This document shows, one piece after another, positions 50,982 through 60,939 of a DNA stretch of 64,000 nucleotides. Location of the stretch: contig CAZBRT010000002.1 of NCBI GenBank assembly GCA_964494625.1, positions 806,001 through 870,000 of the forward strand. The letters are read 5' to 3'. The stretch's first letter is position 1. Every line of letters starts with the position of its first letter. This stretch comes from UBA2784 sp964494625. GTDB lineage: Bacteria; Pseudomonadota; Alphaproteobacteria; Micropepsales; Micropepsaceae. A program made the position numbers and the translations under genes. A model generated the notes under the pieces. The model was not told the origin of the DNA and ran no database searches. It saw nothing but the letters and a program-made list of their open reading frames with translations.

Positions 50982-51963
50982 TCGCATACCCCAGCGCAAG
51001 CAGGAACAGCGGCAGTTCGATCCAGGTATGGACGGCAGCCGCCGCGCCATAGGCCGCGCGCGCATCGGCATAGGCCATCGCGTAGAAGCCGAAACTGAAA
51101 AGTGCAGCGGCGGCGACTGCCACGAAATAGACGGGCCAGCGCGGCCACGGCACGACCGGCTTGCCGGTGGCGCCACCTTTTTCCTTCAAGAGCCACGGCA
51201 TGAAGATGATGACCGCGAAATAGTGCATCACCTGCGAGAAGACGGCGGCCTGAAAGAGCGGCACCGCCGCGGCGCGATCCATGCCCGGCGGCAGGAACGA
51301 CGCCAGGACCGATGTTCCCGCACCAAAGAGCGTGGTGAAATGATTGATGGCGGGCGAAAGGAAATCCGGCAACCACAGGAGCCCGCCCGCCGCGATCAAT
51401 GCCGGGAAAACGAAGAAGGGGATGGTGAGTGCTGTCAGCATTCTGCGGCGCTCGGCGCCTTGCGTGATCTCGGTAGTGAAACCAAGCGGCGTCAGATTAT
51501 GCGCCCAAGCGACCACCAGAAAAGTCGAGAGGGGCGCAAAGGCAGCGCCCAGCCCCAGCGCCAGAGCGATCACCGCCCCCAGGAGGCGCAGGCGGCGCAT
51601 GGCAAAGAGGGCGATGACCGCAAGCACCGCACCCAATGACAATTCGACCGGCATGGTGAGACTGGCGGGCATATAGCCAAGCGGCACAGCAATGCGGCCC
51701 AGGGCGATCAGGCCGACGACTAGTCCCAAAATCCAGATCAGACGCACATCAATGCGCGGCGAGAACCGCTCGTCGCAATAGCGCAATTCGGTGAGCACAT
51801 GCGGCAAGCCGAACAATGCGATCAGCACGACATAGGCGGCCAGCGGCGCCACCGAGACGGCAGCTATCGCCACCACCATCGCCATTGCCCACCAAAGCGC
51901 CCAAGCAGGTCTGCGGGCGGGGGAGCGGACGGGGAAAGCGTCATTGCCTGTTGTGACGGACAT
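50932..51963 (-). CDS. Polytopic membrane protein, possibly Brp/Blh-like
   Basis: A 343-residue protein with about eight to nine hydrophobic helices. Conserved-looking histidine motifs are FGLPHVLTELRYCDERF (~51-67), AWAHNLTPLGF, INHFTT and MHYFAVI. The FGLPH element faintly recalls the Brp/Blh family of beta-carotene 15,15'-dioxygenases (FGLPHGA...), but the usual spacing is not clear and no carotenoid genes are nearby. Histidines placed in membrane helices suggest metal binding. The start is 68 bases from the divergent D-threonine-aldolase-like gene. Confidence 0.65.
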   Translation of the reverse strand: MSVTTGNDAFPVRSPARRPAWALWWAMAMVVAIAAVSVAPLAAYVVLIALFGLPHVLTELRYCDERFSPRIDVRLIWILGLVVGLIALGRIAVPLGYMPASLTMPVELSLGAVLAVIALFAMRRLRLLGAVIALALGLGAAFAPLSTFLVVAWAHNLTPLGFTTEITQGAERRRMLTALTIPFFVFPALIAAGGLLWLPDFLSPAINHFTTLFGAGTSVLASFLPPGMDRAAAVPLFQAAVFSQVMHYFAVIIFMPWLLKEKGGATGKPVVPWPRWPVYFVAVAAAALFSFGFYAMAYADARAAYGAAAAVHTWIELPLFLLALGYAINPATASGSPRQPTTH

Positions 51964-52031
51964 GGATGACCTTCGGGGTTCGCATTCGTTCCAGCTTGAA
52001 GCCGGTCCGCGTTTCCCGCAATCGTTTCATC

Positions 52032-53174
52032 ATGACAGCAAGAACTGATTTGCCCAATCGCGGCCTTGTCGGTGTGCCCGGCGGGCGGGCCCTGATTGAA
52101 ACCCCGGCTCTGGTGATCGACCTTGAGCTCATGGAGCGCAATCTGGCGGCGATGGCCCATGCCACCAGCAAGGCGGGCCTTGCACTTCGCCCCCATGCCA
52201 AGACGCATAAATGCGCCGAGATCGCGCGGCGCCAGCGGGCGCATGGTGCGGTCGGCATCTGTGTCGCCAAATTGGGCGAGGCGGAAGTTCTGGCGAATGC
52301 CGGGGTCAAGGGCCTCCTCATCACCTCCCCCGTCGTCACGGCGCGCGGGCATGAGCGCCTGTGTGCGCTTGTCCGGCGTGCTCCCGATACGATGGCAGTC
52401 GTCGATCATCCGGATATCGCGCGCGCGCTTTCGGCGGCAGCTGCCAAAGCTGGCGTGCGCGTCAATGTACTGGTCGATGTGAATGTGGGGCTTTCGCGCA
52501 CCGGTGCATCGCCCGATGGCGCGGCTGCGCTTTGCGCGCAGATTGCCAATGACGCCAACCTCATGTGGCGCGGGCTTCAGGGCTATGCGGGCCACGTGCA
52601 GCATATCGAGGATACCGGCGAGCGGCGCGAGAAGTCACTCGCCGCACTCTCCCTTCTGCGCGAGGTGCGCGACGTACTGGCCGCCGAGGGACTTGTAGCA
52701 GCGATCATCTCTGGCGGCGGCACCGGCACGTTTGATATCGACGCCGAAGCGCACGTGTTTACGGAATTGCAGGCGGGCTCCTATGCCGTCATGGACCGGC
52801 AATATGCAGACGTCTGGACGAAGGGCGGCGGCGTTCCCCCATTCGCTGCAGCAATGATGGTTGCTACCACTGTCATCAGCGCGAATGTGCCTGGGCTTGC
52901 GACCACGGACGCGGGCCTCAAGGCCTTTGCAACCGAGGCGGGACCGCCGGTGATCGCCAGCGGCGCGCCGGAAGGCTCGAAGTACTTCTTCTTTGGCGAC
53001 GAGCAGGGCGGGGTCATTCTGCCGCCGGGCGAAAAGCTTTCCCCCGGCGCTCGGCTTTACTGCCACCCGCCGCATTGCGACCCGACCGTCAATCTCTATG
53101 ACGTGTTTCATGTAGTTTCGGGCGACAGGCTGGTCGCGCTCTGGCCCATCGAGGCGCGGGGTCGGGGGGCGTAA
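52032..53174 (+). CDS. D-threonine aldolase/D-serine dehydratase-like PLP enzyme
   Basis: About 380 residues from ATG 52032; an upstream ATG at 51966 is weaker. The fold is the type III alanine-racemase-like barrel: the PLP lysine is K57 in RPHAKTHK, with SGGGTGTFD and GSYAVMDRQYADV. The C-terminal metal site HCDPTVNLYD (His and Asp binding a divalent ion) matches D-threonine aldolases more than D-serine dehydratases. It cleaves D-beta-hydroxy-amino acids to glycine and an aldehyde. Transcribed alone, upstream of groESL. Confidence 0.88.
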   Translation: MTARTDLPNRGLVGVPGGRALIETPALVIDLELMERNLAAMAHATSKAGLALRPHAKTHKCAEIARRQRAHGAVGICVAKLGEAEVLANAGVKGLLITSPVVTARGHERLCALVRRAPDTMAVVDHPDIARALSAAAAKAGVRVNVLVDVNVGLSRTGASPDGAAALCAQIANDANLMWRGLQGYAGHVQHIEDTGERREKSLAALSLLREVRDVLAAEGLVAAIISGGGTGTFDIDAEAHVFTELQAGSYAVMDRQYADVWTKGGGVPPFAAAMMVATTVISANVPGLATTDAGLKAFATEAGPPVIASGAPEGSKYFFFGDEQGGVILPPGEKLSPGARLYCHPPHCDPTVNLYDVFHVVSGDRLVALWPIEARGRGA

Positions 53175-53214
53175 ATCCCCCGAAAGAATCAACCTTGCCC
53201 GCCCCCCCGGCCCA

Positions 53215-53243
53215 TTGACGGACCCCGGAATAGCGCCTACATG
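53215..53243 (+). promoter_or_regulatory. Predicted groESL housekeeping promoter
   Basis: TTGACG (53215-53220) and TACATG (53238-53243) are separated by 17 bases, giving a moderate -35/-10 pair. Transcription would begin just before the CIRCE element, so HrcA binding at 53255 would block it. Confidence 0.55.
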
Positions 53244-53254
53244 CCGCTCGGGCG

Positions 53255-53281
53255 TTGGCACTCGCTCATGGTGAGTGCTAG
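53255..53281. promoter_or_regulatory. CIRCE element (HrcA operator)
   Basis: TTGGCACTC, nine bases, GAGTGCTAG: each arm fits the CIRCE consensus TTAGCACTC-N9-GAGTGCTAA closely, and the spacing is exact. It lies 46 bases upstream of groES in the untranslated leader. It implies heat-shock induction through HrcA; hrcA itself is not in the window. Confidence 0.93.
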
Positions 53282-53327
53282 CGACGAACCTAACCCATTG
53301 ACATATATCAGAATTCGGAGAGCTGAC

Positions 53328-53642
53328 ATGCAGTTCCGTCCCCTCGCTGACCGTGTGGTTGTCAAGCGCATCCAGGAAGATGCCAAGACACCCGGCGGCA
53401 TCATCATCCCCGACTCGGCTCAGGAGAAGCCGCAGGAAGGCGAAATCGTCGCCGTTGGCCCCGGCGCCCGCGACGAAAAAGGCGCCCGCGTCCCCATGGA
53501 CCTCAAGGCCGGCGACCGCGTGTTGTTCGGCAAGTGGTCGGGCACCGAAGTGAAGGTCGACGGCGAAGAGCTGTTGATCATGAAGGAATCCGACGTCATG
53601 GGCGTCATCGAAGGCAAGGCGAAGTCGAAGAAGGCGGCGTAA
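53328..53642 (+). CDS. groES: Co-chaperonin GroES
   Basis: 104 residues from ATG 53328 with a GGAGAG ribosome site; a longer open frame from 53241 covers the CIRCE. MQFRPLADRVVVKRI, the mobile loop KTPGGIIIPDSAQEKPQEGEIVAVG and the C-terminal GEELLIMKESDVMGVIE are standard. It caps the GroEL chamber during folding. The lysine-rich end is slightly longer than in E. coli. It leads the groESL operon controlled by CIRCE. Confidence 0.98.
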   Translation: MQFRPLADRVVVKRIQEDAKTPGGIIIPDSAQEKPQEGEIVAVGPGARDEKGARVPMDLKAGDRVLFGKWSGTEVKVDGEELLIMKESDVMGVIEGKAKSKKAA

Positions 53643-53694
53643 CGCCCCTTTCCTTCCGCCCCCTACCCCCATTCCAAACAGGAGTTTTATCCAC

Positions 53695-55338
<1,644 letters not shown>

Positions 55339-55364
55339 GCCTTTCGCTCTCACGCGAAACGGAC

Positions 55365-55393
55365 AAGGCCCGGAGGGAAACCTCCGGGCCTTT
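55365..55393 (+). terminator. Rho-independent terminator of groESL
   Basis: A perfect 12-bp stem AAGGCCCGGAGG/CCTCCGGGCCTT closes a GAAA tetraloop and runs into TTTCTGTT. It begins 27 bases after the groEL stop. It should end the groESL transcript before the hydrolase gene at 55491. Confidence 0.92.
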
Positions 55394-55490
55394 CTGTTGC
55401 CGGAAAGGGCCGCGTTGCTGCACTGCACCCCTGAAAGTTGCGGGGATCACGGATGCTCGCCATAGTTGTTGATCCATCCCGGAGAATCCC

Positions 55491-56696
55491 ATGGCCGCAA
55501 CATCCATCGACGTTCCTGTCTGGTTTGCCACCAACCGCAATCCCCTTCTCAAGTCGAAAGACTCAAACGTCATTGCGGATTTCGGCGACGACCTCGGGCC
55601 CATCGATGGCAAGGCCGTACGCTTCGGCAAAGCCATCGTGCGCGTGACCAGGAAGGGCCAGCTTCCCGGCGATTGGGACGTCAAGGGAGACAGGAAATCG
55701 CTTCTTGTCGCGCCCGAAGTGCTGACGGCAACCGTCAAGGACCAGCGTTTCAGCCCCAAGGTCGGCAGCCGCGTGATGTTCGACGAAATGCGCGATCTCA
55801 TGCGGGAATGTGATGCGCAGAAGATCAACAGCCCGGCGATTGCCTTCGTTCACGGCTTTGCCAATTCGTTCTGGCAGGCCATTGAGCGGGCCGGCATGAT
55901 CGCTGCGTTCTATACGACCGCCGACTTCAAGCCGAACATGTTTGCCTTCACCTGGCCGTCGAAGGGGCGTGACTCCGGCATGATGGTTCCGGTTGTGGAT
56001 TACATCCACGACCGCACGAATGCCGAGCGCTCCGGTGACGCCATGGCGCGCACGCTGCGCATCCTTCTGCGCTACATGGACAGCCTGCCGGAATCCGAGT
56101 GGTGCCGCCAGAAGCTGCACCTGATCGCGCATTCGATGGGAATTTTCGCGCTCCGGCACGGCATCCAGGCCCTGTTGCATGCACCCAGCATCGTGCCGCC
56201 TGCGCCAAACCTTCCCGACGACAAACAATCACCGCAGGCAGCGGCCATGATGGCGGCCATGCCGTCGGCAAGTTCGCCAGCCGCGCGGCTTCGCGGCTTT
56301 TTTGACGAGGTCATCCTTGCGGCCGCCGACGAGGACGAAGACGCCTTCAGCGACAGCGACAAGTTCAAGCTGATGCCGCGCATTGCTGCGCGCGTGAGCG
56401 TCTATCACACGCGCGAAGACTGGATCCTGTCGCGGCTTTCCAAATACACGAAGTTCAACGGACCGCGCCTTGGCACCGATGGCCCGGAAAACATGCCCAC
56501 CATCGCGGACAAGGTGCGCAGCATCGATGTCTCCAAGGCGGTCAATTTCGGCGACGAGTGGCAGGGTCACCAGTACTACCGGCAATTTTCCGCCGTGCGC
56601 GACGACATTGTCGCGGTGCTCAAGGGCACGCCGGACGACAAGATCGGCAACCGGACGCCGATCGGCAACCGCCGCCATGTGCTGAACGGGCCGTGA
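55491..56696 (+). CDS. Alpha/beta hydrolase of the DUF900 type
   Basis: A 401-residue protein. VFVHGF-like IAFVHGFANSFWQA (oxyanion region), the nucleophile elbow HLIAHSMGIFALRH (AHSMG, an S in a GxSxG-like turn), and the acidic and histidine blocks YHTREDWILS and WQGHQYYR place it in the DUF900 alpha/beta hydrolases. A low-complexity Ala/Pro/Gln-rich loop lies at ~230-265. Substrate unknown. No signal peptide is visible. It stands between the groESL terminator and repeat C copy 2. Confidence 0.85.
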   Translation: MAATSIDVPVWFATNRNPLLKSKDSNVIADFGDDLGPIDGKAVRFGKAIVRVTRKGQLPGDWDVKGDRKSLLVAPEVLTATVKDQRFSPKVGSRVMFDEMRDLMRECDAQKINSPAIAFVHGFANSFWQAIERAGMIAAFYTTADFKPNMFAFTWPSKGRDSGMMVPVVDYIHDRTNAERSGDAMARTLRILLRYMDSLPESEWCRQKLHLIAHSMGIFALRHGIQALLHAPSIVPPAPNLPDDKQSPQAAAMMAAMPSASSPAARLRGFFDEVILAAADEDEDAFSDSDKFKLMPRIAARVSVYHTREDWILSRLSKYTKFNGPRLGTDGPENMPTIADKVRSIDVSKAVNFGDEWQGHQYYRQFSAVRDDIVAVLKGTPDDKIGNRTPIGNRRHVLNGP

Positions 56697-56720
56697 GGGG
56701 GAAGTGTTGCGCAAGCTCAC

Positions 56721-56816
56721 TGCGGGATTCGACGAAGGCTCACCATGAGGTGATCCGTATACTGCATAAATGCCGCCCACAGATTTCTTCATCCTGAGCC
56801 TTCGTCGAAGGACGCA
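56721..56816. repeat. Intergenic hairpin repeat C, copy 2
   Basis: Left arm 56721-56752 (TGCGGGATTCGACGAAGGCT then CACCATGAGGTGAT) and right arm 56789-56816 (TCATCCTGAGCCTTCGTCGA then AGGACGCA) are complementary over about 20 of 27 positions with a ~36-base loop. It has the same layout as copy 1 at 47282. The rest of the 311-base gap between the hydrolase and carbonic anhydrase genes shows nothing recognisable. Confidence 0.82.
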
Positions 56817-57007
56817 AATCGCACATGCCGGGGGTGCCGTTGTCTTCCGCCCCGGGGCGCAGCCGCGATGTCATTGGCGAAAGGCACGCCTTGCTCACAA
56901 CGCCCAAGCACGGCGCGGGCAGATCACGGCAATCAGTCCCCGTCCAGCATTGACTGGCATGCAGCGTTGGCTAGTCTCACCGCCAAACAAGCCGGGGGCT
57001 GATTTGA

Positions 57008-57646
57008 ATGAAACACCTGCTTGACGGCTATCGCCGGTTCCGCGACGGCTATTATGCCGCGAACCGCAAATTGTTCGAAGATCTGGCCACGCGTGGCCAG
57101 CGTCCGCAAACGATGATCATCGCCTGCTCGGACGCGCGGGTGGACCCGGCCATCAATTTTGACACGGCGCCGGGCGATGTTTTCATGGTGCGCAACGTCG
57201 CCAATGTCGTGCCGCCTTATGCACCCGATGGCGACTATCACGGCACCAGTGCGGCCATCGAGTTTGCCGTCCGCGTGCTGGAAGTGAAAAACGTCGTTGT
57301 GCTCGGCCATGCGCGATGCGGCGGCATCGCCACGCTGGTCGGCATGGATGTCGCCGCCCCCAAGACCGATTTCATCGAACCCTGGATGCAGGTCGCAGTG
57401 CCCGCACGCGAGCGCGCCCGCGCGCGCGCCACAGATGAGGGACGCGCCCATGACCATCTGCATCTCTGCCATCTGACGGAACTGGAAGGCGTGAGGACAA
57501 GCCTTGCCAATCTGATGACTTTTCCCTGGGTCGCCGAACGCGTGGCTTCCGGACAGCTGGAAGTCCATGGCTGGTATTTCGACATCACGCGCGGCTCGCT
57601 TTCCCGGCTTGATCCCGGCAAGGGTGATTTCGAGCCGGTGCTCTGA
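57008..57646 (+). CDS. Beta-class carbonic anhydrase
   Basis: A 212-residue zinc enzyme hydrating CO2 to bicarbonate in the cytosol. Zinc ligands C40 (in IACSDARV, with D42), H101 and C104 (in LGHARCGG) are all present; RNVANVVPP lies between them. The N terminus LLDGYRRFRDGYYAANRKLF is typical of alphaproteobacterial members. Transcribed alone. It supplies bicarbonate for carboxylases. Confidence 0.95.
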   Translation: MKHLLDGYRRFRDGYYAANRKLFEDLATRGQRPQTMIIACSDARVDPAINFDTAPGDVFMVRNVANVVPPYAPDGDYHGTSAAIEFAVRVLEVKNVVVLGHARCGGIATLVGMDVAAPKTDFIEPWMQVAVPARERARARATDEGRAHDHLHLCHLTELEGVRTSLANLMTFPWVAERVASGQLEVHGWYFDITRGSLSRLDPGKGDFEPVL

Positions 57647-57792
57647 ACAAGCGTTCAAGAAGACTCTGATCTTCCGGCATCCCTGTGACGGATGAACGCC
57701 TGCGCCCCCGCGACAGCCCGGTTTCCGTGCGACGGAAGCGGGTCTATGCTGTCGTTTGACGTTGCGAGCTTTGTTCCTCGGGAGGACTGCCT

Positions 57793-58515
57793 ATGCGCAA
57801 ATTGATCATCGGGCTTTTGGCCGTTGCAGGCTTGGGGCTTGCCGCACCACAAGCTGCCGCCGATGACTGGATCCAGTTCCAGTCAGCCCGCTTCGGTTTC
57901 TCGGATTCGACCGAGACGGTCTATCCGCCAACTGGCCGCTTTACCCGCATCAAGATCAAGGCCAACAACAACCCGGCCACCTGCCGATATGTGCGCGCAC
58001 ATTTCGCCAATGGCAGCACGCGCGATATTTTCAGCGGCCAGCTGCGCGAGGGCAATCATGTCCAGATCGACCTGCCCGGCGCCGAACGCAACATTACGCG
58101 CCTGACGTTCCGCTGCCGCTCGACCGGTCAGGGCGAGTCGCGCATCGGCATCTCAGGATGGGGCGACCGCAACGCCGGTGGCGGCGGCGGCAGCAGCACG
58201 AACTGGCAGCTGATCGGCTATGAGTCGTTCCGCGCCGGATTTGGTGACCGCGAGCAGCAATTCACCCGCTTCTCCGGTTCGATGGACCGCCTCGGCTTCC
58301 GCGCTACGGACGACGATGCCTTCTGCCGCCGCATCACCATCCATTACGGCAATGGCCGCACGCGCAATGTAACAGTGGGCGATGGCGGTTCCATGCGCGA
58401 GGACCGCACCTATTCGGTCGATCTGCACGGCAGCGAACGCAATGTCGTGAAGGTCGTGATGGTCTGCCGCCCGCAGACAAGCTCGAACGTCATCATCGGT
58501 ATCTATCGACCGTAG
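57793..58515 (+). CDS. Secreted protein with two tandem homologous domains
   Basis: A 240-residue protein with a Sec signal peptide (~1-23) and GGGAGGA before ATG. Two similar ~95-residue halves are visible: residues ~24-121 (WIQFQSARFGFSD...CRYVRAHFANGSTRD..SG.LREG...IDLPGAERNITRL) and ~137-240 (WQLIGYESFRAGFGDR...CRRITIHYGNGRTRNV...SMRED...VDLHGSERNVVKV), joined by a glycine/serine linker. Each half has a cysteine before the RR/RY strand and another in the F/V-C-R strand. The halves recall DUF2541-like beta domains but I cannot confirm this. A terminator follows. Confidence 0.72.
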   Translation: MRKLIIGLLAVAGLGLAAPQAAADDWIQFQSARFGFSDSTETVYPPTGRFTRIKIKANNNPATCRYVRAHFANGSTRDIFSGQLREGNHVQIDLPGAERNITRLTFRCRSTGQGESRIGISGWGDRNAGGGGGSSTNWQLIGYESFRAGFGDREQQFTRFSGSMDRLGFRATDDDAFCRRITIHYGNGRTRNVTVGDGGSMREDRTYSVDLHGSERNVVKVVMVCRPQTSSNVIIGIYRP

Positions 58516-58536
58516 TTCCGGCAGGGATGACAGAAG

Positions 58537-58570
58537 GGGCCGGGGGCAACTCCGGCCCTCTTTTTGTTGA
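58537..58570 (+). terminator. Rho-independent terminator after the tandem-domain gene
   Basis: A 9-bp stem GGGCCGGGG/CTCCGGCCC (one G-T pair) closes a GCAA tetraloop at 58537-58558 and is followed by TCTTTTTGTT. It lies 22 bases after the stop codon. Confidence 0.88.
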
Positions 58571-58682
58571 AAGGGGCGTGATCCTCACCTGAGGGGCGCG
58601 TGATCCACTCTTCCCTTGCGCTGCCTTGTGACCTGGATCAGTTTGCGCGCAACCCGGCGGGCAATCGAGACAGGTCATTCCC

Positions 58683-59753
58683 ATGGACTATGCCGACTAT
58701 CTGCAACTTTCGCGCATCCTTTCCGCCCAGGCGCCGGAAAGCGACCGGCGCGGCACGCCTGCGCATGACGAGATGCTGTTCATCATCATCCACCAGACCT
58801 ATGAATTGTGGTTCCGGCAGATCATCCACGAAATCGGCCTGATCGATTCCATTTTCGGCGAAGACAGTGTGGACGAGGCCGATCTTGGCCGCGCCGTGCA
58901 CGCGGCCGAACGCATCGTGCGCATCCAGCGCCATCTGGTTGCCCAGATCGACATCCTTGAAACGATGACGCCGATGGACTTCCTGGAGTTCCGCAACATG
59001 CTCGTGCCTGCATCGGGCTTCCAGAGCGAGCAGTTCCGCGTGATCGAGGCCCGGCTGGGGCTGGCGCGCGCGAGGCGGCTTTCCTTTGATGGCCACACGT
59101 TTGACACGCGGCTGCCGGCGGATGCGCGCACGCGCGTGAAAGCCGAGGAGGACAAGCGTTCCATCCTTGCCGCCCTTGATGCCTGGCTTGCGCGGACGCC
59201 GTTTGTCGAGATGGGCGGCTTTACCTTCCGCGAGGCCTATGGCGCCGCGCTTGATGCGATGCTGAAGGGCGACATTGCGATGATCGCCGCCCACAGCCAG
59301 CTTTCACCGGAAGAAAAGCGCGTGCAGACAGAGGCGCTGGAGAAAAGCCGCGCGATCCTTGATGCGCTGATCGATGATGCGCGTTACGCCGCCATCCGCG
59401 AGAGTGGCGGTTTTTCGATGTCGCGCCGTGCGCTGCAGGCTGCCCTTTTCATCTTCCTCTATCGCGATGAGCCGGCGCTGCAATTGCCGTTCCGGCTGCT
59501 CAATGCCTTCATGGACCTTGACGAGCAGATGGCGCTGTGGCGGCTTCGCCATGCGCTGATGGTGTCGCGCATGATCGGCTCCAAGGTGGGCACGGGCGGC
59601 TCGTCGGGCGCCAGTTACCTGCGTGCCACGGCCGACGGGCACCGCGTGTTCAATGATCTTTTTGCGCTCACCACGTTCCTGATCCCGCGCTCGGCCATGC
59701 CGAAACTGCCCGACGATGTGCGGCGGTCGATGCGGTACCGTTTCGAGGCGTGA
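58683..59753 (+). CDS. kynA: Tryptophan 2,3-dioxygenase
   Basis: A 356-residue heme enzyme that opens the indole ring of L-tryptophan to N-formylkynurenine. MDYADYLQLSRILSAQ...HDEMLFIIIHQTYELWF and QIIHEI at the N terminus, FQSEQFR in the middle and GTGGSSGASYLRAT near the C terminus are characteristic; heme and substrate residues lie in these blocks. Longer than the Xanthomonas enzyme by ~60 residues. It overlaps kynureninase by 4 bases, forming a two-gene catabolic operon with no formamidase. Confidence 0.95.
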   Translation: MDYADYLQLSRILSAQAPESDRRGTPAHDEMLFIIIHQTYELWFRQIIHEIGLIDSIFGEDSVDEADLGRAVHAAERIVRIQRHLVAQIDILETMTPMDFLEFRNMLVPASGFQSEQFRVIEARLGLARARRLSFDGHTFDTRLPADARTRVKAEEDKRSILAALDAWLARTPFVEMGGFTFREAYGAALDAMLKGDIAMIAAHSQLSPEEKRVQTEALEKSRAILDALIDDARYAAIRESGGFSMSRRALQAALFIFLYRDEPALQLPFRLLNAFMDLDEQMALWRLRHALMVSRMIGSKVGTGGSSGASYLRATADGHRVFNDLFALTTFLIPRSAMPKLPDDVRRSMRYRFEA

Positions 59754-60937
59754 GGATGAGACATTCCCTCAAGGCGCATTTTTCGCTGAGCACGGGTTCT
59801 CCAAGCAGGGGCGCGGCTGATGCCAGCCTGCATTTTGCTGCCCATTCGCATCATCCCTGGCCCGATGTTTCCCGCACGGCGCAGGCGCAAGCCTGGGATG
59901 ATGCGGCGCGGCTGCTGGACGGCAAATGGGGGCACGTTTTTGGCAACGTTCTGCCGGAAGCGCAACGCCATGTGGCGCGCGTGCTGCATTTGCCCGATCC
60001 TTCGAGCCTTGTCTTTGCGCCCAACACGCATGATTTTGTCGTGCGTCTGTTTTCGTGTTTTCCGGCGGGCAAGCGCTTGCGCATTCTTGCCAGTGATGCC
60101 GAATTCCATTCCTTCACGCGCCAGACGATGCGCCTTGAGGAAGAAGGACTGGCCGAGATCGTGCGTGTACCCGCGCAACCGCATGAAAGTTTTGCAGCTC
60201 GGTTTGTTGAAGCCGCAAACGCAGGCGTGTTTGACCTTGCCTTTGTCAGTCACGTCTTTTTCAACTCCGGCTTCATCGTGCCGGAATTGCCAACGCTGGT
60301 GGCGGCGATTTCACCGCACAGCAATTTCATCGTGATCGACGGCTATCACGGCTTCATGGCGGTCGAGACGGATCTTTCCGCCATCGCTGCACGCGCGTTC
60401 TATCTGGCGGGCGGCTACAAATATGCGATGGCGGGCGAAGGCGTGTGCTTCATGCATTGCCCGCCTGGTTTTGGCCCGCGCCCGCGCGACACCGGCTGGT
60501 ATGCAGAATTCGGCGCGCTGGAGAAGCCGCGCGATGGCAGCATCGGCTATGGCAGCGATGGCTCGCGCTTTGCAGGCGCCACGTTTGATCCCTCCGGCCT
60601 TTACCGCCTCAATGCGGTGATGCGCTGGCAGCAGGCGCTCGGCATCCCGATCAGCGCACAACACGCCTATGTGCAGGATTTGCAGCAGCATTTTCTGGAG
60701 GGGCTTGGCACGAGGAGCGTTCTTTCGCCTTCGATGCTTGCTGTGCCGGAGGCGCGCGCGCGCGGGCGGTTTCTCACCTTCATCACGCCGAAGGCCGCAA
60801 AAATCCATGATGGTCTTGCCGCGCAACGCGTGATGACGGATTACCGCGCCGACCGCTTGCGCGTCGGCTTTGGCGTCTATCACGATGTGGCGGATGTTGA
60901 GGCGCTCTTGCGCGCGCTCAACACCCTTTCCCCATAG
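59750..60937 (+). CDS. Kynureninase-like PLP enzyme (class V aminotransferase fold)
   Basis: A 395-residue protein starting at GTG 59750 or ATG 59756. The PLP lysine is in GGYKYAMAGEG, the PLP-contacting aspartate in VIDGYHGFMAVETDL, and HFAAHSHHPWPDV lies at the N terminus. Its position right behind tryptophan dioxygenase suggests kynurenine hydrolysis to anthranilate and alanine. Its sequence is less similar to classic KynU, so an isopenicillin-epimerase-like class V enzyme remains possible. It converges with the PQQ dehydrogenase with 2 bases between stops. Confidence 0.82.
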   Translation: MRMRHSLKAHFSLSTGSPSRGAADASLHFAAHSHHPWPDVSRTAQAQAWDDAARLLDGKWGHVFGNVLPEAQRHVARVLHLPDPSSLVFAPNTHDFVVRLFSCFPAGKRLRILASDAEFHSFTRQTMRLEEEGLAEIVRVPAQPHESFAARFVEAANAGVFDLAFVSHVFFNSGFIVPELPTLVAAISPHSNFIVIDGYHGFMAVETDLSAIAARAFYLAGGYKYAMAGEGVCFMHCPPGFGPRPRDTGWYAEFGALEKPRDGSIGYGSDGSRFAGATFDPSGLYRLNAVMRWQQALGIPISAQHAYVQDLQQHFLEGLGTRSVLSPSMLAVPEARARGRFLTFITPKAAKIHDGLAAQRVMTDYRADRLRVGFGVYHDVADVEALLRALNTLSP

Positions 60938-60939
60938 GC

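Noticed and set aside
53298..53303. TTGACA just upstream of groES as a promoter -35
   Set aside because: A -10 at the right distance would fall at the groES ribosome site and start codon, and the promoter would bypass the CIRCE element; the upstream pair at 53215/53238 fits better.
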